DNA of 64,000 bases from Panulirus ornatus (GCF_036320965.1 NC_092269.1:33216843-33280842), one strand, 5' to 3'. Counted from the first letter of the stretch, positions 33,837-48,054 are shown. Notes: generated from the letters alone by a model not told the origin. Numbers and translations: made by a program.

Positions 33837-36720
33837 TCACGTTCCAGGATGAGGATAGCGAGCAATGTGGCATGTTTCTGAGTTAAGGTAAGACTTTCAG
33901 GGCTTTCCATAAATCTCAAGATGCAATCTGGACACTGTATAATGAAGTGCATGTGATATGTGTAATTTGATTTTAAATAATAATTGATAAACCTCTGAAT
34001 GTGATGTAGTAGTGTGACTTTTATACAAAAACTTAATAGAGTATATTTGATGAGATGTGACTCCGGAGTAGTCATATAAATATTTTTTTACTTCTATTGG
34101 AGAAGGGTTTTCTAAAACACCATAAGATTTTTTTTTTTTTTGTATATCAATATAATTTCTGAATATTCAAATATTTGCAGTAGGGTGGTGCTTGCAGAAT
34201 TTTTTCAAACATGTCAGTCTCATTATGTCATCTCAGTATGTGTCAAAAACCCAGTAGCAGTTGTTGAAGAATTTTGCTTGTTGATTTGTTTATTGCTTAA
34301 GTGAAGCAGGTTCCTCAGATTTATTTTCACTGTATATTCCATGCTTCTTCGCTAAGTATGATTGTGTTTTATATGAAAATGAACTGTTTATCGGATATTT
34401 TTGGAACTTCTTAGGTGGCTTTGTCATAGATGTGCTCAACTTATATTTAGTTACACAACTGGACCATACATTTTTGGCATCTGAAGTCCTTAGAAAAAAT
34501 CATATCTTTTGTTATTTCATGCTTTTTGTGTGGTATTAGTGTTAGTGCTTTGCTCAGTTTATGTGGTCTTCATACTGAAAGTGATCATAGCTGAATTTGT
34601 TTGTGACAAATATCAGGACTTCCGTATTTAAGTAACCATTGAATGTATTACAGTACTGAAGAGTCATTTTTGTAAACTTTTTGAGGTATTATATATTTTT
34701 TTACTTAATTTATTGTTTCTGTGCCTTAGTGTTATCCTGAATAGCCAGGGATGTAGTGGGGAGCTACCCAGGTAGGTATCTAGTTATCTTTCCTTTCTTT
34801 TTGTTAATCCCTTCAGTAATGTAGTTGTATATTTATATATATATACATATATGTATAGGTTCTACTGGGAAAGTTCTTGGGACATATGTCTAAAATTACC
34901 CACACAGGATCCCTTAGAAAGGTCCTGGATAGCACCAGCCTGAAATGATTATAAATAAATAAATAAATAAATCATTTGAAATGTAATGGATCAAATATAC
35001 TTGGTTCACCATCATAATAACTGTACAACTACATGAATTAAGGAGAAAAGGATTCATAGTGTTGCTGATTTATTAAAGTTTTGAACTTTAAGAAAATTTA
35101 ATGCATCTGAAATGGTTTTAACTCGAGTATACCTTGTATATCCCCTTCAGAAATAAATGGTTAAATGAAAATTATTCTATACAATTATTTAAAAAGTGAC
35201 GAGAATTCAAATACTGCTGAAATTCAAGTTTTGTGAAACTGTGGAACTAACACAATCAAATCACCAGGAAAAAGGTAGCTTTTCTTATATGTAGCCAATG
35301 TAATTATGGCTTGTACACTGAATTATCTACAGTATATTTAATTTTTTTTGAACTTGTGCATGAATTATATTTTAGCTCTAGAAATTAAGGCATTTTCTTT
35401 GAAGATGACCATAAACGAAACTATGCTTGTAAATACAAACATGATCACCAATATGATATTTTATTTTTAAAACTCTAGCCTATTTTATCCACCACTTATT
35501 TTGTCTTTAGAATTGGTGATGCTTACAAGTTCTTCTGGCATTCAGTCTTTTTTATATCTTAATGTTTATTGTGTAAAACTCAAAGTTTAGATAAAAAGAT
35601 GCTGAACTGAAGCCATACTTGTTGGGAGAAAATGGCCTCTCCATAAAAGCATAAATGCCACTGTACCTTTTGATGTGGGATACATCCTTTGTGTTTCTAG
35701 TGGATGAAGAGAGTGGAAGCATGTAATCAAGATAAATTTCCAATAGCCAGGTAAAACCTTATGATGTTTGCTTAACACCTTTGTTTTGAATGGACTTTGG
35801 CTGGTGGCAAAATAAACAATGCACATATTGATTGGGACCATTTCTGACTGTGGTCTTGTACTGACAGAATTTAAAAGATCATCTTTTCAAACAGTATTAA
35901 ACTTGGTTCCCATGCATCCAATCATAGTAATTTGAATATTTATTTTAAAAGATATTTGTGTTTAATGATCATTAACAGAATACAGTAGATATTTTTTACA
36001 AACAAAGTGGAACATAGTGTGCAGTATAGCTTCAAGGACCAGTGATAATGTATATTTTAAGTATAAGGAAAATACATAGCATTTTCATATGCTAGAATTA
36101 TTAGAAATATGAGAAAAAATTAGTGTTAATTCATTACTGAGATAGAGCTGCATGTTTTATTAAGGAGCCATCAGGATACCAGAATTTTTAATAATGATCT
36201 GAAAATCCCCATGTTGTAAAAAGAAGAAATATAAGGATGGCTTCTTACATTAAAACCTTGGTGTTGTTCTTTAGAATTCAGTTAAGATATTCTTTCTAAG
36301 AAATTCTTTTATACCTTTAAGCATAGCCCTATGCTTTAGTTTCATTCATTGTAATATATCGTTCATAGTATATATTTAGGTTTTCTCTGGGCTCCGCCTG
36401 CGAGATGTTACACCGTGTGTGAAAAGTATCCTTAGGGTTTCACTGTTTGGTTGCACAGCTTTGAGTGGATACATAACTCTGATAGCTTTGGTCTGATGGC
36501 AGGCAACAAAGAATGTACTTGAAGTTTTGGGAGATGAGCCACATCTAGAGATTGGGGTATTGTAGAACCCCACCCTGCAACGTATGACAAATAGCTAATT
36601 ACATTCATTGTCAGCTGAAGATGTTTCATTTAGTTCTACTTTACATGTCCAACACCAATCTCATGCCAAAAGACCTATGTATAATCCTACTCGTTTCCCA
36701 AATTTAAGTGAATTTCTAAA
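33837..36720 (+). other. UFSP2 3' UTR and downstream flank
   Basis: AT-rich sequence without coding potential. The UFSP2 3' UTR must end here, but several signals are possible: AATAAA within the AAAT run at about 34950-34972, at 35152-35157, and at 35811-35816 (the last in a good AT/GT-rich context). The exact poly(A) site cannot be chosen. The short minus-strand frames near 36376-36629 are unrecognised. Confidence 0.45.
34730..34972 (+). mobile_element. Possible SINE ending in an (AAAT)n tail
   Basis: A more complex GC-richer block (gaatagccagggatgtagtggggagctacccaggtagg ... acaggatcccttagaaaggtcctggatagcaccagcctg) ends in ATTATAAATAAATAAATAAATAAATC. Short A-rich tandem tails are typical retroposon 3' ends. 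No tRNA promoter is certain and no second copy is present in the window, so this is tentative. Confidence 0.3.
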
Positions 36721-36721
<1 letters not shown>

Positions 36722-36756
<35 letters not shown>

Positions 36757-37826
36757 CTTTGTCGCTGTATCCCGCGTTTGCGAGGTAGCGCAAGGAAACA
36801 GACGAAAGAAATGGCCCAACCCCCCCCATACACATGTATATACATACGTCCACACACGCAAGTATACATACCTACACAGCTTTCCATGGTTTACCCCAGA
36901 CGCTTCACATGCCTTGATTCAATCCACTGACAGCACGTCAACCCCGGTATACCACATCGCTCCAATTCACTCTATTCCTTGCCCTCCTTTCACCCTCCTG
37001 CATGTTCAGGCCCCGATCACACAAAATCTTTTTCAATCCATCTTTCCACCTCCAATTTGGTCTCCCTCTTCTCCTTGCTCCCTCCACCTCCGACACATAT
37101 ATCCTCTTGGTCAATCTTTCCTCACTCATCCTCTCCATGTGCCCAAACCACTTCAAAACACCCTCTTCTGCTCTCTCAACCACGCTCTTTTTATTTCCAC
37201 ACATCTCTCTTACCCTTACGTTACTCACTCGATCAAACCACCTCACACCACACATTGTCCTCAAACATCTCATTTCCAGCACATCCATCCTCCTGCGCAC
37301 AACTCTATCCATAGCCCACGCCTCGCAACCATACAACATTGTTGGAACCACTATTCCTTCAAACATACCCATTTTTGCTTTCCGAGATAATGTTCTCGAC
37401 TTCCACACATTCTTCAAGGCCCCCAGAATTTTCGCCCCCTCCCCCACCCTATGATCCACTTCCGCTTCCATGGTTCCATCCGCTGCCAGATCCACTCCCA
37501 GATATCTAAAACACTTCACTTCCTCCAGTTTTTCTCCATTCAAACTCACCTCCCAATTGACTTGACCCTCAACCCTACTGTACCTAATAACCTTGCTCTT
37601 ATTCACATTTACTCTTAACTTTCTTCTTCCACACACTTTACCAAACTCAGTCACCAGCTTCTGCAGTTTCTCACATGAATCAGCCACCAGCGCTGTATCA
37701 TCAGCGAACAACAACTGACTCACTTCCCAAGCTCTCTCATCCCCAACAGACTTCATACTTGCCCCTCTTTCCAAAACTCTTGCATTTACCTCCCTAACAA
37801 CCCCATCCATAAACAAATTAAACATC
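36722..37826 (-). mobile_element. RTE-like LINE, 5'-truncated young copy
   Basis: Minus strand: it starts in RT (FNLFMDGVVREVNARV) and reads an uninterrupted 295 codons through LLFADDTALVADS, the LGVDLAADG and GCEAWAMD blocks, GHMERM and RRGRPNWRWKDG to the natural end. A shortened 3' UTR, the tail motif and a pure A-tail of about 30 (T-run 36723-36753) follow. A truncated 5' end, intact frame and long pure A-tail mark a recent insertion. Compared with the copy at 38041-40130 the shared protein differs at only a small number of residues. The 260-codon + frame at 36608-37390 is its antisense shadow. Confidence 0.9.
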
Positions 37827-38040
37827 TAGAATTGCTTAAAAAGACTCATACTCTTACTCATAACAAAGAAAAAAAAACATGAATTTGTAAGTTGACCTCG
37901 CCATAATTCGCACTTACTATGGTAATACTAGCTGAATGTCAAACGTACATAAAACTACAGGTGATGAGATTTTCACATAACTAATGCTATAGTACTCATT
38001 CAAAAATGAGATCAAATTACGCTGTATCGAATCTTGCATA

Positions 38041-40130
38041 TATTCATTTTGCTTTGTCACTGTCTCCTGCGTTTGCGAGGTAGTGCAAGGAAACAGACGA
38101 AAGAAATGGCCCAATTCACCCCCATACACATGTATATACATACACGTCCACACATGCAAATGTACATACCTATACATCTCAATGTACACATATATATACA
38201 CACACAGACACATACATATATACCCATGCACACAATTCACACTGTCTGCCTTTATTCATTCCCATCGCCACCTCGCCACACATGGAATACCATCCCCCTC
38301 CCCCCTCATGTGTGCGAGGTAGCGCTAGGAAAAGACAACAAAGGCCCCATTCGTTCACACTCAGTCTCTAGCTGTCATGCAATAATGCCAGAAACCACTG
38401 CTCCCTTTCCACATCCAGGCCCCACACAACTTTCCATGGTTTACCCCAGACGCTTCACATGCCTTGATTCAATCCACTGACAGCACGTCGACCCCGGTAT
38501 ACCACATTGATCCAATTCACTCTATTCCTTGCCTGCCTTTCACCCTCCTGCATGTTCAGGCCCCAATCACTCAAAATCTTTTTCACTCCATCTTTCCACC
38601 TCCAATTTGGTCTCCCACTTCTCCTCGTTCCCTCCACCTCCGACACATATATCCTCTTGGTCAATCTTTCCTCACTCATTCTCTCCATGTGCCCAAACCA
38701 TTTCAAAACACCCTCTTCTGCACTCTCAACCACGCTCTTTTTATTTCCACAGATCTCTCTTACCCTTACATTACTTACTCGATCAAACCACCTCACAGCA
38801 CACATTGTCCTCAAACATCTCATTTCCAGCACATCCACCCTCCTGCGCACAACTCTATCCATAGCCCACGCCTCGCAACCATACAACATTGTTGGAACCA
38901 CTATTCCTTCAAACATACCCATTTTTGCTTTCCTAGATAATGTTCTCGACTTCCACACATTCTTGAAGGCTCCCAGGATTTTCGCCCCCTCCCCCACCCT
39001 ATGATCCACTTCCGCTTCCATGGTTCCATCCGCTGCCAGATCCACTCCCAGATATCTAAAACACTTCACTTCCTCCAGGTTTTCTCCATTCAAACTTACC
39101 TCCCAATTGACTTGACCCTCAACCCTACTGTACCTAATAACCTTGCTCTTATTCACATTTACTCTTAACTTTCTTCTTTCACACACTCTACCAAACTCAG
39201 TCACCAGCTTCTGCAGTTTCTCACATGAATCAGCCACCAGCGCTGTATCATCAGCGAACAACAACTGACTCACTTCCCAAGCGCTCTCATCAACAACAGA
39301 CTTCATACTTGCCCCTCTTTCCAAAACTCTTGCATTCACCTCCCTAACAACCCCATCCATAAACAAATTAAACAACCATGGAGACATCACACACCCCTGC
39401 CGCAAACCTACATTCACTGAGAACCAATCACTTTCCTCTCTTCCAACACGTACACATGCCTTACATCCTCGATAAAAACTTTTCACTGCTTCTAACAACT
39501 AGTCTCCCACACCATATATTCTTAATACCTTCCACAGAGCATCTCTATCAACTCTATCATATGCCTTCTCCAGATCCATAAATGCTACATACAAATCCAT
39601 TTGCTTTTCTAAGTATTTCTCACAGACATTCTTCAAAGCAAACACCTGATCCACACATCCTCTACCACTTCTGAAACCACACTGCTCTTCCCCAATCTGA
39701 TGCTCTGTACATGATTTCACCCTCTCAGTCAATACCCTCCCATATAATTTACCAGGAATACTCAACAAACTTATACCTCTGTAATTTGAGCACTCACTCT
39801 TATCCCCTTTGCGTGCACTATGCACGCATTCCGCCAATCCTCAGGCACCTCACCATGAGTCATACATACATTAAATAACCTTACCAACCAGTCACCAATA
39901 CAGTCACCCCCTTTTTTGATAGATTCCACTGCAATACCATCCAAACCTGCTGCCTTGCCGGCTTTCATCTTCCGCAAAGCTTTTACTACCTCTTCTCTGT
40001 TTACCAAATCATTTTCCCTAACCCTCTCACTTTGCACACCACCTCGACCAAAACACCCTATATCTGCCACTCTATATCATCAAACACATTCAACAAACCT
40101 TCAAAATACTCATTCCATCTCCTTCTCACA
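38041..40130 (-). mobile_element. RTE-like LINE, longest copy (RT domain to 3' end)
   Basis: Minus strand order: pre-RT segment (VKALRKMKAGKAAGLDGIAV, about 39970), block 1-2 (NYRGISLLSIPGKLYGRVL), QCGFRSGRGCVDQVFALKN, FMDLEKAYDRVDRDALWKVL, GLRQGCVMSPWLFNLFM, LLFADDTALVADS (about 39235-39270), thumb, C-terminal domain and the full 3' UTR (38041-38460). RQGC and the C-terminal GCEAW/GHMERM blocks indicate the RTE group. Two lesions are visible: an in-frame TAG at 39496-39498 (the normal codon would be Lys) and a small deletion near 39820 where sister-like sequence would encode a KGKGDKSE segment. The endonuclease and 5' part are missing beyond 40130. Confidence 0.9.
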
Positions 40131-40156
40131 TATATATATGCATATCTTTCTTTCAA

Positions 40157-40704
<548 letters not shown>

Positions 40705-40763
<59 letters not shown>
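40705..40763. repeat. (TA)n microsatellite
   Basis: 59 bp of TA directly following the A-tail of the sense SINE-like copy. Confidence 0.95.
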
Positions 40764-40766
<3 letters not shown>

Positions 40767-41610
40767 ATATTATTTGTAGTTTGAAGTAACTGGATGTATA
40801 TGTTTTCGTACTTGTCACTAGTTCAGTATTTTAAGATATTTTTGAATTATTGCATTCCATTTTCATATTGGAAGAACATATATCATGGTAAGGGTGTGAG
40901 AATGCCCATTTTCCAATATTAACAAGTGCTATACTCCACGTTTATAGTTTGTGGTGGCGTCCCAACATCCGGGTCTATATTTTGGGGCGTCATACTTGAG
41001 GTGGACCGTCCACAGTAGCACAAGCTGATACCGCAGTGCTTTAGTGTTTTAACGTGCAGGAAGACTTGTCTTGTTATCGGTTGGGTGATAATGACTTTGA
41101 AAAAGTGTCAACACCATTGTAATGCTTTGGTCAAAGCTGCTGGACAAAAATATCAAGTTTCAAGATCTTTCTGATCAAAGGCAAATTCGGTGCACGGATG
41201 TGTGTGTTTACAAAACATCATTAAGTGGGTAAGTCGCGTGTCTTGGTACTATGAATTCTGTAATGCAAGTGCACATTCATTAGAGCATAAATCAGTCAAA
41301 AGTCCAGAGGGTTTCACTCAATCTGTATGCGGATTTGTTTGCCATGAAACTCAACAGGTATTGTTGCTCTATGGGCACCCGAAACTAGGGAAAACGTTGA
41401 ATGGTAATAGCTGGTTGAATAACGACCAGTATAGGTACCACAGAGAATTGTTAATAGTGAAGACAATAAAACTAAAAGAAAAAATAATTGAATATTACAG
41501 GGTATCTCTATGGAACTAGGACCCGATAGAGCCAAGTCCACAGTAGTGCACATTTGGGTGAGGTTCAAGGTTAGGTAGGTTCATAGTTTAAGCAACGTCT
41601 TTATATGTTG
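40764..41610. other. No gene recognised
   Basis: Unique-looking. The 109-codon + frame at 41190-41519 (starting MHGCVCLQNIIKWVSRVSWY) has plausible amino-acid composition but no family I recognise and no splice evidence. Its start context is weak. Confidence 0.4.
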
Positions 41611-41617
41611 TCTTAGG

Positions 41618-41755
41618 AGAATCTAAGGACCTGATCTAACCAGGGAAAACCTAGTGCTATAGTAGAATTTAAAGACTTGACCTAAGCAGGGAAAACCAAG
41701 TGTTATAGGAGAATGTAAGGACTTGACCTAACCCAAGAAAATCTAGCAGCTAACG
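41618..41755. repeat. Tandem repeat, 46 bp, three copies
   Basis: Units start at 41618, 41664 and 41710: AGAATcTAAgGACcTGAcCTAA, then cCAGGGAAAAcCtAGTGcTATAGT. Copies are about 80-85% alike, the third more diverged. Loosely related phrases (acctaacct, ggacaatttaggg) continue to about 41890. Confidence 0.8.
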
Positions 41756-42520
41756 AAAGGCGAGCTTAGAACTGGTATTACCTAATCTAGGGACAATTTA
41801 GGGCAAGCCAAGGATTTGACTTAGTTCTTAAGTTAGTATGTGACATAAGGTTCTAACCTAAGACGTAACGTAAACACCCAACCAAATTACCTATTTGTAG
41901 GACCTGCCTAAACGTGCGTCTGTGAGATTTCTTGATTACAATCATAACAAATCGGGGATTGGTACCGTAGCCGAAAACTCCCACGTTGGGGGGACAGGAT
42001 AGATGTTATGGGGGTCAGGTTATATAAATTATATGTTGAAACCTACATTCTCCTTGTCATTTTCCTTGCTTTAGTTGTAATGACTTTCGCTGGACTTGCA
42101 TATTCCATTATATAGTGCGCCCTTCGTGCTCAGTGGCATAGACGAAATCGTGTTCATCTTGATTGATCGTTGGTCGTGTACATCGGTCAAGTAACCGCAA
42201 TGAGACGACGGCAGAATGTAATGAAAACATTGTTTTACGTGTGGGCTAAATGTGGAAACAAGTTACTTGATTTTATCATGTCATTGTGCAGGTATTTTAT
42301 TTAAAAGGGATAAGGATTTTTTTTTTTAAGATGTGCGGCGGTAGTAACATAGTATAATTCTTATCATTTCATTCAGTAGATCACCGATAGACAACCATAG
42401 TGTACTTTTAAGCAGCTCGGTAAATTATGTGAAAGTGGGCAGGACTTGCGAGGGGAGCTGAGGGCAATACACCGTAAAACACTGAAGAAAAGGAAAAAGA
42501 ACGGAACAAAACATACCCTT

Positions 42521-42690
42521 GGGGACTGCAAATTTACTATTTACGTTACATGATTATTGTTTGTTGTCACCTGCTTTTGGAGACTGGAAATTTACCATTT
42601 GCGTTACATGAAGACTTTGTTGTGACCTGCTTTTGGAGACTGGAAATTTACCATTTGCGTTACATGAAGATTGTCTGTTGTCACCTGCTT
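42521..42690. repeat. Tandem repeat, about 57 bp, three copies
   Basis: GGAGACTGGAAATTTACCAT then TTGCGTTACATGAAGA..TTGTTGTCACCTGCTTTT starts at 42521 (diverged), 42579 and 42635. The last two are nearly identical. The minus-strand frame 42554-42769 is repeat-derived. Confidence 0.88.
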
Positions 42691-42699
42691 TCCCTCGCT

Positions 42700-44700
42700 T
42701 GATGCGGATTTTAAAACGAGAATGCATTATCAAGGAACTCATAATGGAGAGTTCTAATCTGAAGTCCATGAAATTATTTTTCTATTTTTTTAAACTCGAT
42801 TCAGAAATTATTTTTGAGTCGTGTTGAGAATCATATCCGTATTCTTTAGCGTAATTTTTAAAATATACTTTTGCGTCAAACGTATGAGTGATTATTGATT
42901 CGCATCAAACAAGGGAGTAATAGTTCTAAATCGTAATACTGTTACCAGAAAGATTGGGGTTACCAGACAGGTTATATAAAAAGTTTAACTTTTTATACCA
43001 ACCTCTTGATATATAACAAGGCAACGCCCATCATTCATTCGTTCTTGTAGGAGTTCACTGCAACTGTGTTTAACAAAAGGAACAATTCATGAACTAGGAG
43101 GAAAACTTTTTAATGTTTTCATTTGAAGAAGCCGCTGAGGAAGTTCTCAAACTCACGATCGCTAACGTCCATACACAAATGTAGACATGGCGAAGAAGTT
43201 GGCAGACGTGCGAATACAACCTCCCCCATCTCTCCCCCAACCCACCCATCCACCAACTCCCGCACGCACACAGATGCCATTGATTAATCCATATAGTGAT
43301 ATGTTTTCGGGAAAATAACTTATTGTTGAGCTAGAAGATTCTGCGGACAATATGACAGGTATGAAGAGGTGGTTGGGATGAGTGGATAGAACCATTGGAA
43401 AGTGCTGCAATTCCGCTGGTCAGGGTGTGGTGGCCTCGTAGGGAGAGGGTGGTTGTGGTGGGTGAGGTTGTAGTAGCCAGGGAGGGAGGGAGTAGGGGTA
43501 GTGGTGAGGAAAGGTTGTGCTAGAGTTGAGATAGTGAGAGTGTAGCGGTGGTCAGGGAGGGTGTGGTATCCTACCAGGAGCTAGTCTACCAATATAACTG
43601 TGAATAAATGAAATTAGAATAATTTTGTTTATTGTGGCATTTTATCACTCAGAGACAGTTGCTAGTGAATCTTGCTAGCACACAGATTTACTTGAACGGA
43701 CTTAAACTGAAATCCGAAGACGAAATAGTTTATATAAAGTTCTGTGACGTCGTATGCGGGTTACAGTAACTTCCCTAAAGCATAACACTGGGTATAGTTT
43801 CGAATTTCGATTTTGATTACTTTGATGAGAAAAGTTTCAGATTACAATATTGATTCATTCATAATTACACCAGGACTTCTTAAGAAAGTCATGGTGTTGA
43901 TGCCTCATGAGTACGATAATATAATACACTCACGAGATTATTCCACGAGATTAATATTTTAGATTTGAACAAGTAAGATTTGAGTACGATTATTTAAACC
44001 CCTTGAATTTTGTAATGTAAACTCGGTGAAATGATGCAGCGTTATTACGATATGCACGTACCCAGAAAATCAAACGCCGACCTTACGTAACCATCTTGGG
44101 TTCCGAGGAACAGGGAGGACACCTCAAGGTGGTTTGGTTAAGGCGTCTCGAGATTAACATCTGAACCCAGTGTTTGGGAGAGGGGAGCAAGCTGTCTGTT
44201 GGCACGTGTTTTTCGTGTTCTTTTCCATACGAAGTTATACTACCTTGACAGTATAGGCTTCTACATCATTTCAGTGTCCCCATGTTGGAATGTATGGCAA
44301 TAATTTTTTTATTGGTCCTTCGCAATATAATTTTTTTTTGCTAAAGATTACTATTACTTTTTTTTTTTTTTTTTTTAGATATTTATGTAGTTCTTGTTTT
44401 TCTGGAAGAAATTTGATTTGCAGAATTTTCTCTGATTAAATGGTGGAGTTTTACATGTGATTTATGAAAGTTTTTCTCTGGTGTTCGGTTTCAAAACTTT
44501 CATGCCTCCAAAAATTTAACAAGTGAATGTAGTTTACGTAGTATTTGTGGTGCGGCATGTGATTTTAATTTGGTGTAACCTAGTGAGGTTAGTTTCTTGA
44601 GTCAATAACCAATGTAGTAAAGTCGAGTTCACCGCATATACCTCAAGATTGAAAACAACGGAATCGCTCTCTCATTGATGTTTTGCATACTTTTCTCTCG
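42700..44700. other. No gene recognised
   Basis: Mixed intergenic sequence. A G-rich stretch at 43430-43570 on + (ggtggttgtggtgggtgagg, gggagggagggagtagggg) could form G-quadruplexes but is otherwise plain. T-runs occur at 44330 and 44358. Confidence 0.4.
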
Positions 44701-44704
44701 CCTT

Positions 44705-44707
<3 letters not shown>

Positions 44708-44751
<44 letters not shown>
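44708..44751. repeat. (TA)n microsatellite
   Basis: 44 bp of TA with no recognisable element beside it. Confidence 0.95.
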
Positions 44752-44754
<3 letters not shown>

Positions 44755-47700
44755 TACTCTTACAAATTTTCGAAGGTTTTCACATTTTTATACATGCTTT
44801 ATTGAGCTTTCTCGTATCTTCCCACATTTAGGTTTTCATGATTAGATTTGGATATCCACATCTACTAGAAAGAGCTCAGAGCCTCGCCTGTCTGTCGGTG
44901 ATAACGTAGTGCCCGCAGATTTGTCTTGCCCATCAGAGTAAAATAAGTGTCTGTATCAGCAAGTCTTGTGAGTATTTGCGTGTGTAAGTCCGTACTGATT
45001 TTGACTCCTGGGATGCAGTGTGATACCTTTGCTTGTTATCGTTGTCGGGCAAGAGTGGTCAGCCCTTGGAGCACGATTGTAAGACGTATGAGCACAGCTG
45101 TATGACCCTTGGTTAAGATGGCCTGGCCTTTAAGCCCGACCCTAGAGAGTTTTGTCCCTTAAGGGGTAGATCAGAAGTCACCTCACCATAGCCAAGGGTC
45201 GTGTAGTCATGCTCAATAATGGCCATGGGGATGAAAAGACATGGTGATGCAACCAATCGAAGTCACTCGCAGTTGATGGTGTCATTGATACGTAATGTCC
45301 CAGACATACATATGTGAAGGTATTCCAATTTTCGTCCATGAACACATGCAGTGGAGCCATGTGTTTCGCACACGAGATTGTCCGTAGTAAGTGTTGTGAC
45401 AGATTTTGCTAACATGTGTAGTAACTTGCATTTTTTTTTTATCAAAAGTCTTGGTGGTGCTAATGATGTCTTACAAGTTAGAGGATGATCAAGTTTATTC
45501 ATAGTGCAGGCTTCTTCATAACCTACATAGCTTTTCTAAAAAGAAATAAGTGGTTTCAAGGTACAGCGCACGGTTTTGGAAAGATAAAAGGGACCAGTTA
45601 CCTTATTTTATTCTGCAGGAGTTTGGAGCTATTTCAAACGTAGTAAAAGCTAGTTTCAGCCATTTTAACATGTGGACACGTAGCTAATGGACTTGACATT
45701 GATGCAAGCAGACCTGCTTGCAAGACGTCTACGTGTGGAGCATAAATGACCTTAGCTGCATTTAGTTTTCTTGTTTGACTGAGCACAGATAATATCATCT
45801 CATAATCTTGAGACGTCTTATAGTAGATTTCTTTTCGTCGTCGAAAAACCTATTGTTTTATAAATGTTTAATTTTAGTTAAGCATTAGTATGCTTTTTTG
45901 AAGTCTTTTGAAAGTTGTAACAATAAATCCTGATATAAGATGAACTGATTTAAGGAAGGAGTGTTCCAACATACTGTGTTTTCACGAATGGCGCGGACTT
46001 GGTTGTAATTTGAAAAGCAAATAAAGAATATGAAGGGACTACATTGTAATGGTGGTTCTGTAATAAAGCGTTCTGAGATCACGGATTTGATTTTTCATCC
46101 GCACGATTGACCATTAAACGTTTAATCTTCACTGGCGGCTTGTCGGTTAAGAATACGTCATGGTATCAACATTTTTTTTTTTTTCGGTCTCGTTGCTTCG
46201 AACGCGGAGAAAAATTTAGCGACTGCATTCGGAGTGATGACTTCACCGATGACGTCACTCATGAGATCATCCCGTGTACGTCGGCCTTGACGCCAAGCCC
46301 CCATGTGCTCTGAGGCACATTGATAGTAAGGTAGGCCGTCATCTTCATTCTGGGTAAATTGTGTTGTGGATTTTGGAGGTTTTCCGTGAGTGAAATAAGC
46401 ACCATCAGCTCACGCCTCAAGGACACACGATGGAAGAAAAACTTGCCAGAGCGGAGGCAACAGTGTGGATCGTGAGGGAGGGAGGGAGGGTGTGGACTCG
46501 TCCGACCGGCCACGGAATTCCATCTGTTTACTTGATCAAAACATTTTGTGCCATGAACCCACTTCCTTGAAACACCGTCGGAACACAGATGAAGTACAAT
46601 GCGAAATCCCTTCGTTTCTTTCAACGACACAGGACGAGAATTTATTATTGTGAACACGAGACTAACAGCAGAGTTAATTCCAAACCTTGTTTCACTGATT
46701 TTAGTTCGTTTTAGGGTTGTAGTGCTTGTGGTGTTCTTTGACAACTTTTTGGTGCAAAAATTGTCCCTATTTCCGGTGCACTTTATGTCAGTCACACTCT
46801 GTCACCTAAAATTCCCGATGAGAATTTATAGGTAAAATCAGTTGCATTAATGGTCAAAATCTTGACATTGTATTTAAGATGTCATTATATTTTTTTCACG
46901 AATGAAGTTTGGTTTGGCAAGAATAGGGAACAGAACAGATGAAACCCATTTATCTATTTCTCCATTTCCCTTATTTCTTAGAAATGACTGATTTCCTTGT
47001 TTAGGAAGGCTCCGGCCCTATTCCCATACAGATAATGAGATCAAGGAAACAAGGCCCATGAAATTGGTATCTCTAAAGTTATCTCTTGTAAACGACGCAG
47101 GATTTCATGTAGGAATCTGGTTTCTGTCGGTGTCATATAGGCTAAGGAGAATTTCAATAAGGAGCGCGTGCGCATAGTCTGCATTTCTCGTTGAAATGAA
47201 TTGAGATCCTCTAATAAGGATTATCTCTGCGAACTGAGTGGCAGATTCGAATGTTTGTCATCTTCACGACTGAAAACGTTATTGAGGCAATAACTAAATT
47301 GAGTAATTGTTTGAATGCCTGCCTGAGATCAGACTTTTCTATGAAAATGAGAGTGGCAGAAGCGTTTAAAAGATTATGAATAACATTTTTGTGAAGGGAA
47401 CCTTTTAAGAATCATTTGTCCTGTACTTTCTTCATGTTAGAATGGTTGAGAAACCTAGCTTATTGGTATTGCCTCTTACACGGAATAACTAGCTCCAGAA
47501 TGTGTTAGACTAACATTAGTTATAAGACTAAATATTTTTCCGGGACGATAATTACGTAAAAAAGGGGAAAAATTACACTTAAGGACTTTTTTGTGAAAAA
47601 AGTATTATCAGGTTAGGTTTATCCGTAAAACTTTATTGATATTTAAGAAACTGCTGCCTCACCATGCAGAAACGCTACTTGTCGTAAGTCATTGTTTTAA

Positions 47701-48054
47701 GAATTCATCTCGTGATACGGCAGAGGAGCACCACCATCTGCGAATGCTTCCTCACGGTCGCGGGGGGCCGTCCAGTCCAAGGAGGTTGTCTGATAATCAC
47801 CCAACCATGCCACTGTATCATAAAAACCAGCTCCTTGAGGTGACTCCAGCTACCACGACCCAGTTGCAGTGCCCTTGCTCGTAGCGGGTCACGAACCCAC
47901 TGGGTTAGCTCAGGACGAGTTCGATGGGGGTCCTTCACGAGTTCAGGTGCGAGTTCCTAAGGATTGGGGGAGGGGGATGGCAGCAGCAGGTCCTTCTGTT
48001 ATATTATCTTTGCTATCTCCCTCAATTAATGTTCTGCGTCTTACCCTTTTATAG

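Noticed and set aside
36608..37390. 260-codon + strand open frame
   Set aside because: It begins in unique sequence, crosses the poly-T tail and then reads the antisense strand of the RTE-like ORF; the true coding sense is minus. The same applies to + frames at 24930-25668, 37002-37454 and 38464-39004.
46259..46795. 178-codon minus-strand open frame
   Set aside because: The longest frame not explained by a repeat, but no family resemblance, weak start, no splice context; a frame of this length can arise by chance in 64 kb.
47870..47925. B-box-like GGTTCGTGACC on the minus strand
   Set aside because: No A-box 30-60 nt upstream, so a tRNA-derived origin is not supported.
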